64,000 nt of DNA from Warburgia ugandensis. Lineage: Eukaryota > Streptophyta > Magnoliopsida > Canellales > Canellaceae. Both the position numbers and the translations under genes were made by a program. The stretch covers positions 62,593,880 to 62,657,879 of the forward strand of contig CP141132.1 in NCBI GenBank assembly GCA_035236585.1, in the 5' to 3' direction. The notes under the pieces are model-generated. The model made no database searches. It was given only the letters and a program-made list of their open reading frames with translations, and had not been told where the DNA came from. Below, in pieces: positions 54,101-64,000 of the stretch. Every line of letters starts with the position of its first letter. The first letter of the stretch is position 1.

Positions 54101-57100
54101 ATCCTAAGCTCCTTCTCCCCCCCCCCTCGGCTATTTGCTTCCCCACCAATCATGTGTTCTATTGTTCTGGTCCCTTCTATTGGTCAATCAATCAATTTGC
54201 ATAAGGATTAATCTCTGAAACTCCAAAGTTGTGGGCAAAATACAGCAGTTTTCAGTTCATTGTTTCCTTAATTGCTGCAAAACCAAAAGCCCTTAACTAG
54301 ATCAGTTCTTAGCAGACTAATTCTGGTTACAGGGAACCAGTTTCACATTATACTAATGGCTTTCTCTTTCTAATTCCTGCAAATTTTTGTTGCCTAGTGT
54401 AGTTTTCCCCATCCTCTGGCATGGTATGTAGCCTATCTAAGACATGACCTAAATAATCAATGATTTAGATCTGCCAAAAGCTTTGCCCACGTGTGTATAT
54501 AAGCGGAGCCCACAATTTATTCTCCTTCGAAAAACCTGCGATCACCATGACACTATGGTAAGTTAGATTTTCAAGAAAAATGCAAACATCGGGCGTTGCA
54601 AGATTAGTTCCTTTTTTGTTGCTATAATTGTTGTTTCCTAAAGTAGAAAGAAACAGAAAAGAAAATAGAGGGGGAGACCTGCAAGGAGAAAAGGAACTAG
54701 AGATTTGAAATGAAAAGAAAGATGGTTTTTTGATGGATGAACCTCATCCAATTTTGACATTCGACCATGCTTCTCATTGGACTATATGCATCTAGAATGA
54801 GTCTTGAGGACCAAGGGATCTGAAACAAGAAAACATATGGTCCTGCATTCTATACACCTCATGCATTGTTATTGTTTGAGGTGGATGTCTCATATGACTC
54901 CATGAATCGGGCCTTGAGTCTAAAGATATTTGACTATGCATTCCCAGAGGTTCATGTCGGATGCCTCTGAGGGCACTGCTAGAAGCCTTTTGAGTGAGCA
55001 ATATTGCTTATTATCCAAATTTGCAAAATGCCATCAAACAGGTAGGAGTTAGACAACAATGTACTCTGGATTGAGAAAACCTTATAATGCATGATCTAGA
55101 CGTGTGGGTATCTTTTTCTCTTCCAAGTTGATTCATGATTTACATGATTTAGTTGTGTCAAAACTGTGAACATGTTGCCGCCATGCTGAGGTGTTTCCTT
55201 AAATGATGGTTTCTTATTTATATGGTAAGCTTCTACCTCACATGAATATCGTCTTTATTTTTCAGGTTTTCCCCAGGAGATACCAATTTAATGTTGCGCG
55301 AGTTTGAAAAATGCGGTACAATAGTGAAGCATGTCCCAGGTCCAAGAGATGCTAACTGGATGCATATTCTATATCAGGTTCTATTTTATTCCCTTGCAAG
55401 AAATTGCTATATGCTATGGTCATTTGTCTCCTTTCCTGTTATTTTGTGACCTTTTTTGGAAATTCAGTACCAGCATATGGATTGTTGTTGCCTCCACGAG
55501 GTTTCCTAAGATGGTTATGATCTCAGTTTGAATTATCAAATACATGTAGAAGTCTATGTTACACACCTACTTGCAGATGTCTTGATAATTGATCAACATG
55601 GCAAGGTCCAAAAGTATAGGTTTTACCAGGGAAAATGAAATATTGAATAAACTGTAATTTTCTTGTGATTGCATATCTCAATGTGTTCTTAATAGGTCAT
55701 AATTTTTAGGGAAGCTGATATTGTCACTAGTACCACTCAAAACTCGTTTAGTTCACTCCACTTGAAATATTATTTCTTTTCTTTTCTACTATAAGTGTTT
55801 AAAAAATTTTGATCCATCTTTACCTGTATTTAGAGCTTCTCTCTCTCTCATCCTTGATTGTTGATATATACACTTGCAATTGTGGGAAGGAGTTCAGAGA
55901 AAACAAAGAGAAACTGAGAATTGGTTTCGACTTTGTCAAGTTCGTCTCCTTGGCGCCAGGTCAACTCCATCTCTTCTTCAACTGATGCTCTTGCCTCCTC
56001 TTTTGTAAACAAAGATATTTGGCTTACTTTCTGCTGTGTTCTACCTTGGGCATTTCTTGTCGAAAGGGTTTGAGTCAATCAGCGTAATCTCTATCTAACT
56101 GTCGAGTCTTCCACAGATCCAAATGGAGGAACCTAGTTCCCCTAATAGTAAAATGGGAAAAAGGAGCCAATATTGATTGAACTACCACCTTTGGTTCTTA
56201 AGCATTGTTTAAGTCTTTTTGCGTCACCCAGTTAATTTGGTTTAGCATTTTGAATCAATAAGTGACTTATGTGACTTATTCATGTCAATAATAAGCTAAC
56301 TTGAGTGTCCCCAAATTTACGCTGTGTTAGTTTTGTGTAAGTCAGAGTTCTCAAACACCAATATTGTCTTTGCTCCCGTTTATTGGAACTTTTTGGTATA
56401 GAAGCAGCTTGAATGAGATGCATAGTGAAGATCCCATCTATTACTGTTTCTGCAGTGGTCTTTGTTCTTCAATTACCTTTCAAGAAACCAAGCAGCTCTT
56501 CCTTGCCAATATCTTAGTGCCAGGAGAAGCTCATAGAATCCATCCCTTTTTTGCTGTTGATTGCCTCTGTAAACTCTGTCTAGAGAGTTGCATGCTTGCC
56601 TTTGCCTTGAGGAATCTGGGAGTGAAGTTTCTTCATAGGCAAATGGGTATCTTTACCAATGATATCGGACAGCAAAAGGGAAACCCTATGTGTCACAGTG
56701 GACTGAAACGAAGGATGGAAGAGAGAAATAACTGATCAACCTTGCTTTAGCGCTCCAACCAAGAAACTAAGGGGCTGGATCCAAGAGCAAGATCTCCTTG
56801 TTTTGCATAGTAATCTTCTTGGTAACTCTAGCAAGTCTGACTAGAAGTCAAAACAAGGCATAAAAGCCATGAACCACAAAGTAGAAATAGAACTTGAAAA
56901 TTTCACTTGCTCTGAATGATCTTGAATGGAGGATACAACACTAATTTATAGTTGAGCATCCCGATTTGCTTGCTACCAAGCAACTCAAAAATAGTATGTC
57001 TTGAAAATTATCCTACTTATTTATGTACTAGCCAAGCAATCCATCCAATGATGGTAAAATCCCATGTAATTTTATTTACTAGCCAAGTCACCATAGATAT

Positions 57101-58548
57101 ACTACTTGCTGGTCAAGTCACTGTAGATGTGGACTTGGACTCTTATTTTCTGGCTGGACTCCATCATGTGACTAAATTGGCTTCACATAGATGGGGCCTT
57201 GCCATGGGCTTTCGTAGTTTGTGGGCCCAGATTTCCATCAACCAAGACTACTTGAGTGGGGGGAGAGGGGGACGGGTAAATTATCACTGAAAGGAGGACA
57301 TGGAAGGGAATTGCTAATTTTAATGGTGGGGCTGATAGTAGACCTTATAGGTTCTTTGTTAAAGACGAAGATATTTAAAACCGTAATAAAGAAAGCAATC
57401 ACACTTACTATTGTCTTTCTTTTGCATCATCCCTTAACTTCAAAGATGTCACTAAATTAGAAACAAAGAAAGGTTAAGAAGGTAAGATATTAGAATTTTA
57501 ACTTCATTATCGTTTCCTTTTTTTTCTTGCTCTCATATGATTGGACTAATATGAGACCTATCTAAAGCAAGTTAGATTGGTTTCCTGTGAAATATAAAAG
57601 TGAAGAGCAGAGAGAACAGTTGATAGAGAACGAAAGATAAGATGAATTTCTTCTTTCCTGGCTAATTGAAAACTGCATCGAAGAGAATTAAGAGATGGGA
57701 TCTTTTCCCATTCTTACGCATATAGACTCCTTTTTGTCACCCAAAAAGAAGACGTTATAGCCTGCTTTTTGTCACCCATAATGAAGTTACGCTGATTCAA
57801 CTTTTCCTTTTCTTAGTTTCCTTAGCATTTCTATTCTAAAATTCACGTAAATGATAGAGAAACATTAACATGGCAATTCACGCAGAAGTACACAATAAAT
57901 ATAGCTGGTTTCACTGACATGTTCATTCTGTGGCCAGCCTGTAGAAGAACTTAGCTTTACTCTATTATCTACTTCTCAATAATGCTCATTTCACTTTCTA
58001 TTAATTGTCGTCCCTTCTTGCTCAGTGTCTATTTTCTCCTTCTCTATAATGCTCATTTCACATTCTGTTCGTATTATCATCGCTTTGTGCTCTAGATCCA
58101 ACACTAAGTACTGCCTCCATGATTTTATGTTACCCTTGCTTGCCAATACTTGGATAAATTGGCTTGATTTTGTTGATGGGATTCGGATGGATTGTGCATA
58201 TGTGCATAGCCGTTGACAATTTTCTTTTACCATGCGCAGAACAGGTTTGATGCCCAAAAGGCACTCAACAAGAATGGGTTGCAGATAAATGGTGTTCTCA
58301 TTGTTGGTGTGAAGCTTGTTGACCCAGTTCAGCGACAGTTTCTCAATGAAAAGCTCAGCAGCAATCAGGGATTCATGGTTTTGCCGCCTAAACAATCTGC
58401 TGGTAGCATAGCACCAACCGCACTGAAAACATCTCCGCGACCCTATTATCTGCAGACCAATGACAATAATCAGCGTTCTACGGGAGCCATAGCATCACCG
58501 GCAAAATCTGTTGTGTCAAGGGTCATGGATTTGATGTTTGGGATATGA
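51124..58548 (+). CDS. NUP35: Nucleoporin NUP35 (MPPN family), three coding exons
   Basis: Coding exons lie at 51124-51698, 55266-55377 and 58240-58548, giving 331 residues, close to Arabidopsis NUP35. Splice sites are TATGG|GTATTG, TTCAG|G, CAG|GTTCT and GCGCAG|AAC, with phases 2 and 0. The N-terminus has the plant-conserved GRQSLFFRDLA and SPGQAAAVSALW segments, then a Pro/Ser-rich disordered part with SPESGIGDY and GVVQPGALIMRPPPREVARP. The RRM-like MPPN domain starts near residue 182 (LDEEEWVTVYG) and continues FSPGDTNLMLREFEKCGTIV, PGPRDANWMHILYQNRFDAQ and INGVLIVGVKLVDPVQRQFL. The C-terminal tail SVVSRVMDLMFGI is the amphipathic membrane-binding helix known in Nup53/Nup35. The family sits in the inner ring of the nuclear pore and binds other scaffold nucleoporins and the pore membrane. 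The start was chosen by agreement with the conserved plant N-terminus. No defect is seen. Confidence 0.96.
51699..55265 (+). other. NUP35 intron 1 (3567 bases)
   Basis: A GT...AG phase 2 intron. No coding similarity on either strand. It holds a C-run near 54117-54127 and a promoter-like block with a possible alternative first exon at 54488-54557, described separately. Confidence 0.9.
54488..54557 (+). promoter_or_regulatory. Promoter-like block and possible alternative first exon
   Basis: Inside NUP35 intron 1 a G-box CACGTG (54488-54493) is followed by TATATAAG (54496-54503). About 45 bases on, a start ATGACACTATG (54547-54557) runs straight into a consensus donor GTAAGTT. The mini-exon ends in phase 2, the same as NUP35 exon 1, so splicing to exon 2 would read M-T-L-W-FSPGDTN. 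It may drive an N-terminally shortened NUP35 or be chance. No expression data are available. Confidence 0.4.
55378..58239 (+). other. NUP35 intron 2 (2862 bases)
   Basis: A GT...AG phase 0 intron. Several open frames of 60-134 codons occur on both strands, none with recognisable wording. No repeat family was identified in it. Confidence 0.9.
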
Positions 58549-58957
58549 GCTGGCCATTCAACACCAACAACTGCTGTTGAATCAGATACTCTGTTTGCTG
58601 TTGCTGTCAAACAGCATCCTTACCAACGATAATATCCTCGGGAAAAGATGGCAACTACCCCAGCCAGTGATACGAGCAAAAAGCAAGAGTTGATATTTTG
58701 GGACCTCGGAACAAGAAGTCCACCTGTAACAAGTGGTATATTGGTTCTAGTTGAATGCTAATCTCGGTTTCCTGTTTAGAAGGAGAATATGATGCCATTG
58801 GGAGGGACATGGTGTGGGGCCTAACCTTGTTTGTTGAGATCCACATGTTTCGAGTTGCCTATTAATATACTGGCCAGAATATTCGGGTCATGATCTTCCA
58901 GCGGTGCTTTTTACTGGATTGTTTCTATAAGCTGAGTTTAGTTATTGTTTCTATTAA
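58549..58957 (+). other. NUP35 3' flank, probable 3' UTR
   Basis: About 400 bases follow the stop codon before the SINE. No clear AATAAA poly(A) signal was seen, so the transcript end cannot be placed. Confidence 0.45.
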
Positions 58958-59135
58958 GGGGAGCCAAGCCGCAATGGTAAAAGTTGTCATGTGACCTTGA
59001 GGTCATGGGTTCAAGGCATAAAATCAGTCTCTTGTAAAAATGCAAGGAAATGCTGTCTACTTTAGGTAATTGTGGCCTATCCCTTTCTTGGGCCCTGAAT
59101 AGGCAGGAGTTTCGTGCACCGGGGCTGCCCTTTTT
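58958..59135 (+). mobile_element. Au SINE
   Basis: The head is of normal orientation, with GAGCCAAGCCGCAATGGTAA and a B box GGTCATGGGTTCAAGGC (59001-59017). The body follows with AGTCTCTTGTAAAAATGCAA and the characteristic end GGAGTTTCGTGCACCGGGGC plus TGCCCTTTTTG. It is diverged from the family in the middle. No clear target duplication was seen. It is on the same strand as NUP35 and about 410 bases past the stop codon, so it may be transcribed with it. Confidence 0.9.
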
Positions 59136-61339
59136 GTTCATGTTCATTCCCGAACAACAAAGTCCACGTCAGGCACCTGTATGGCAGTGTATAGGAATTT
59201 GGAGGTCATTGCATTAGTTGTGGTGCTAGTCAGATACTCGTTGTGAAGGAAGCATACATCAGAATTCAACCTGATCTGAATGAAGGTAAATCTCTGATTT
59301 CTAGAATTTAAACTGATGCTTAGGAGTATAAATGAAGGCCGTGGATGTCCAGATCCATCGTTAAAGGCTTGAATTCACGTAGGAAAATATTAGTACATGG
59401 CCAAGCCAAAAGGCCTAGCAAGTCAATGGTTTTGATTGTTGACAGGAATGTGGCGTGGGAGTATCGGGCACCTTCTCTCTCCCATCTTCAACTCGCCTCT
59501 TAGATAAGCCCAATCCTCCACCCTGGTTGTCCAGCAGTCTGGAGCAAAATTTGGGCCTAGCTACGACTGCACAAAATCAAAGCTCTTATATAAAAAACAA
59601 TATGGACGAGTGTCTACGTGAACAACTACATGGAAAAGCTCTATGGTTACTGCGGGCCCGCTTCGCAACTATCAGCCATAGACGTGGGAGAACGTTCTCC
59701 TGGAGTGTCAACTGATTAAGCCTGTGGCAATGAGCAGAAGCAGCAGCACTTTACACCTCAAAAGGCGAGACCAATCTATCCAGATGCGCTCTCAGCGATT
59801 GCTTCAACGTAGACCGAACCGCACGCCGCATCATGATCCTGTTCAGCACATATAGAATAGTCAATATCACAGGCTCGTGATGCGGAGGTCCACCACGGTC
59901 AACACCCCAATTTATGACATAGCTGGAACTTATGATGCCCCATACTAGTATGGGTCACCAATACTTTGTCAGAGTAGTTAGATGAATGCTAGCGTGAAGG
60001 CCCTAGGACCCTTCTCTGGAAGCATCCCTCATTTTTCCCATGGAGCCCACTTTTGAGTGATTGAACCCTCTCATTTGGTTGCTTTAATCTTGGATCTCTC
60101 ATAAACAAAAAATCACAACCCATATTTTATTCGCCAGGAATTTAGACCATTGTTTATATAAACTTTATAACCCTTTATTACTTGGGGTAAAATGTTTCAC
60201 CTTTTTAGATGCTAGAATTATCCTATCTGTTTGCTGCTTGAAATACTAAATATCCAAGGCTAAAGCAATCAGACTCCCAGGTCATATCATTCAAAAGTGG
60301 GCCTCTTCAAGAAAAAGATTAGGGGCACTTCTAGGGAAGTTCCTGTAGGGTCTTTGGACTAGCATTCCTTAAGTTGTTTTAAGTTTAAATCAATGTGAGA
60401 TTTTATTTTAATCAAATGTTGTTAGAGGACTTTTGGCGGGAACCTATTTGAATTTGAATGAAATAACCCAAACATTGACTATAGTTATTTGTCTTTTTTA
60501 AAGTCTTTTTTATAGACCTCTTAAAAGAGGAAGAGAGAAAAGTTTCTCTCCTTGTTTACTACCATCTCCCATCAACTTCTATTGTTAGACCATTTTAAAA
60601 ACCAAAAGAAAAAAAAAAGTGCTCTCACTTGGAGTGGTACAATTCAATGCAATGCATTGAGCCATGTGTGTGTGCAAAAGTGTGCTTGCACGTGCTTTGC
60701 ACTTAGCTTTGCCACTGAGGTGCCCATTGGGCCCTTGTTTTTCTTTCTTTCTTATGTGCATTGAGCTCTAACGAGTCACACATGGTGAATTGGTCTGCTA
60801 CGTTTTTTGGGTTCACTTGATTTCGACGGAGAAACAGTCTTTGTGATTTCTTATATAAAAGGGAAGCCCCGGTGCATGATTAATCTGGCTCTTTGAGACC
60901 TTGACTACTCTTTGGTTTCTCGACTAAGAGAATCTTTTCTCTGGTTGATCTAGTTTGGTTCTTTGAGATCTGGACCGATATTAGTCATTAAATTCTTTTG
61001 CTCTCTAAGATTTGACATCTCATTGCCTTTCATCGTTTGGATTTGGTAGAGACCTATCCATTTTCTAAATCTTCTGATTTTAATAGATCTGTTAGAGGTA
61101 TTCATTTGGAAAAAAAAACATATAGTATTGAAGATCACTATTTTTCTTGTTGCTATAGAGCCTTAGAATTGTTATGAAGATGCAAAAAGATGAAAAATAA
61201 GAAATATACATATTTACGTGATTTTTCTCAATTGAAGTACGTCCTCATGCTCATAGTTTATGTTTAAAAATTACTCACAAGCATATAAATCAATGTAGTA
61301 GTTGCACTCAAATGAGGTCAATTTCACAAGGAATCTCAC

Positions 61340-61341
<2 letters not shown>
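59136..61341. other. Intergenic DNA, no gene supported
   Basis: An open frame of 86 codons at 59455-59715 has no family wording or splice context. An imperfect stem (59827-59841 with 59870-59884) lies near 59850. Nothing else was recognised. Confidence 0.35.

Positions 61342-61371
<30 letters not shown>
61342..61371 (+). repeat. (AT)n microsatellite
   Basis: An uninterrupted AT run of 30 bases. Confidence 0.97.
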
Positions 61372-61375
<4 letters not shown>

Positions 61376-64000
61376 TTATGCAATTGAATTTTTATTCAGA
61401 TTACAAAACTTATTTCCTTACCCACTTAAGGAAGGAAAAAATAACTTATCAGTAAACAATTGGAACCTGAGAATATTCAAGGAACTGTTACCGAGCAGAA
61501 CCAACAGCACAAAGGCTCTACAACAAAAGAGGACCCCATAAAGGAAGGGGAGCAGTTGAGAGGTTCCATATTGGTGAGCCGAAGGGCAACACTTCTGTAT
61601 GTGATCGTAGTGACCGAGATGCAAGGGGAAAACTTTTGTTGAACATTTTCAGAAAGGCATTCTTCACATCTAATTTAAAGAGACACCAATCCATTCAACA
61701 CGGTGGCTAAATGAGCATGATTCTTCTGTATTGAAGCTTGCTGACAGGTATATCCCGTATAACAATTAAGTCCAGTTTTGGAAAACTTGCCATTCGCAAA
61801 TTAGTTCATTCTATGCCGCTGGTGGCCCGATAGATTCCCAGGAGTGAGTCATCGGCATATCACACATAACAAATCCTTATTAAGTAATGATAATTCAAGG
61901 GGGCCAGCTGGGCCTTCTCTTGCCGCTTGTTTCCAAATGAAAGGAGGAAATACTGTTCCCATGTTTCTAATTATTGATTGGTTCTATAGGCCAACTGAAT
62001 GAAAGAAAGGACTGAATAATTACCTATCTTAGCCAAAGAAAGTTTGTATTTTGAACTACTTAGGAATTAAAAACAACTTAGAATTTTAAACTCGCATGAA
62101 ATTAAACTTAACTAAATGGAAAACTAATAGAAACATGAAAAACTGAAACTTGAAAGCTTCTTAAAAACTAAGATTTAACCTAAGGATGAAATTAAACCTA
62201 AACATGAATAATGAAATCTAAACATGACTTAAACCTACTCTATGAAATAAAATCAAAATTAATAAATGCACAAGGAATCAAGTATCATTCACTGAATGTA
62301 AAGAGTTACAAGCATGGTTTTGCATGAATCATAAGCACATAAACAAGACACGTTGATCTTCGCTCTTAAGTTGAATACTATCCAGCAAGGGCCATGCCTC
62401 CGAACCAGGGGAGAGGATTGCATTAGAGAATGAAAAATAAGATGAGAACCAAAACAAAGGAGAAACAAGGGAGAACAAGCAATAGAAAGGCAATGAATTA
62501 AAGAACTTCAAGGAACCAATGACTTGATCCAAATGTTACCATCTCTCGGCTATCACTACAAGAGTAGTGGCCTTTGGATGCAAAGATCTAAAAAATAAAA
62601 CAAGAATCAAATAAAGAAAACAAGTAAGGTAAAGTGCACATGAAACTTAGAGCAAAGAAAGGAAGAAAACTAGGAAAACCAATATAGAAATTGTATTAAA
62701 ACTTAGAAGAAAAGGCTTGGACTTCCCTTGAAGATGGCTTGAAATCCAAGAGGAATAAGGCATGAAGGAGCTTCAATGGATGATGGCAAAACCCTTGGGG
62801 AGGTCGGATCAGAACCAGCCCTAAAGAGGGAGGTATGGAACTCCTTTCTTTTGTGTGTGGGATGCCCTCTTTTCTTTTATAGAGGAGTTGCACAGTCTAG
62901 CTTGTTAGAATTCTACCCTAAGAGAGCGGAAAGAGGGGATAAGGAAGTGGAGAAAGATAGTTGCATAGGATAGGTAACTTAGGAATGGAATTAGAAGTAG
63001 GACTATAAGAAAGTGGGAAAGAAAAGAGAGAAATTAGGAAGGTGAATGAAAGAGAATTAGAAGGAGCGAGAAAAGGAATGTGGTCTCTTCTCTAATTGGT
63101 CCAAATGTGCATGCTACCTACCTTTGTTGACAAGTCAACCTTTCTTCCTATTTTTTCTCTTCAAAACACATTTTCTTCAAATGGGAAATTGCTTAGAAAG
63201 TTTCCAAAATGTGTGGACCCATGTTGACTTGGGCTTTCTTTTATGGCTTCATAGTTGCTTCTCTGCTTCATGGCTTATTTGGCTTGATTTCTCCTATCTT
63301 CTTTTAGCATGGCTCATGTGTCTTGCATAGCTCCAAATTCCATGCAAAGGTGGTGGAATTGCATAGATTTTATAGGGGCACATTCTAGTCACAGTTGATT
63401 CTTCCAATTGCTTTCTTGAACTCATTTGCTTGCCCCAGGATAATCTTAACCCTTGCTTGATGTTTCAAATGTTGGAAAATGGTTCCTTGCTCTCTAGGTT
63501 GATTTCGATCTTTGATTCTTATATAAAGCGATCTCGGTTGTTGGATCATCCTTTTAATACCTACAAAAAAAACTTAATTAATATCTAGAAAATTATGACA
63601 ATTCACATATTTACTCTGAACTAGCATCTGAACTTGCAAAATATGAAGCTTTTGGATCATTAACTTTGAAATGTATGTTATGAATTTTTAAAAAAACCTA
63701 GAATAATGCCTATAATATATGACACATATGCTACTAATTGGGTACTTTTTATGCAAAATTGAAGACTTATTAGCTCACATCACTTTCACCATCCCCATAG
63801 CAAGAAAATGGCAACCACAAGATACAAAAGATCTCTTCACCCTATAGAACCCTAGGGTTGTGCAAATACATACATACATATATTGGTAAAATGTGTAATT
63901 GCCCCTAAATTACAAAATAGGAAACCATGTACCCTTTTTTTTAAGTCGGGAGCTCTGCCCCCATGCCCTTGGCAAGGGCACTACCTTCTGCACCCCAGTG
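61372..64000. other. Intergenic DNA, no gene supported
   Basis: The stretch 62030-62330 is A-rich with recurring wording such as AACTTGAAA, AAACATGA and AAATTAAACTTAA, as often seen in untranslated parts of LTR elements, but no ends or domains were found. The remaining part has only short open frames without recognisable wording. Confidence 0.3.

Noticed and set aside
57991-58395. 134-codon open frame on the minus strand
   Set aside because: Antisense to NUP35 exon 3 and intron 2; its wording is explained by the exon on the other strand.
59455-59715. 86-codon open frame downstream of NUP35
   Set aside because: No recognisable family, no splice or promoter context. It could be a gene remnant, but I cannot support it.

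Overview
The window is nuclear DNA of a flowering plant. Support comes from an intact intron-containing NUP35 nucleoporin gene, an Au-type SINE, RTE-clade LINEs, Ty3/gypsy and TRIM elements, and a nuclear insertion of plastid ycf1. The species cannot be told from the sequence. Gene density is very low: two host genes can be supported, one at each end, with about 45 kb of mostly repetitive DNA between them.

Layout. 985-3144: a small three-exon gene on the + strand coding a 95-residue plant protein of unknown function. Its 3' end was tandemly duplicated (to about 4077) and a chimeric SINE landed in the second copy. 4291-4950: CACTA-like start and hairpin-forming tandem repeats. 5170-7745: a decayed Ty3/gypsy pol fossil. 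8090-9212: a LINE fragment. 9440-36563: a nest built on two back-to-back RTE LINEs. The first LINE (9440-9781, 16547-18431, 22897-23711) is split by a long LTR block carrying an old TRIM and an Athila-type solo LTR, and again by a 4.46 kb solo LTR. The second LINE (23712-24487, 36433-36563) is split by a reverse-strand solo LTR that itself holds an 8.5 kb Athila-type element. 36569-40964: another solo LTR, holding a young TRIM with identical LTRs and an odd inverted 5' end. 40970-44726: LTR-like and unassigned AT-rich DNA. 44732-47686: a solo LTR with a perfect target duplication. 48040-49297: a rearranged plastid ycf1 copy. 50500-58548: NUP35 in three coding exons with introns of 3.6 and 2.9 kb. 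58958-59135: an Au SINE just downstream. 59136-64000: no supported gene.

NUP35 and the small gene are separate nuclear genes with no visible functional link. NUP35 would act in the inner ring of the nuclear pore. The rest is a layered record of insertions whose order can be read from target-site duplications and from LINE reading frames that resume exactly on either side of the inserts. No viral-type or selfish element in the window looks able to act alone; the young TRIM is non-coding by nature. The most interesting signals are the TRIM with two like ends, the SINE with an antisense tRNA-like head, and a promoter-like block with a phase-matched mini-exon inside NUP35 intron 1.
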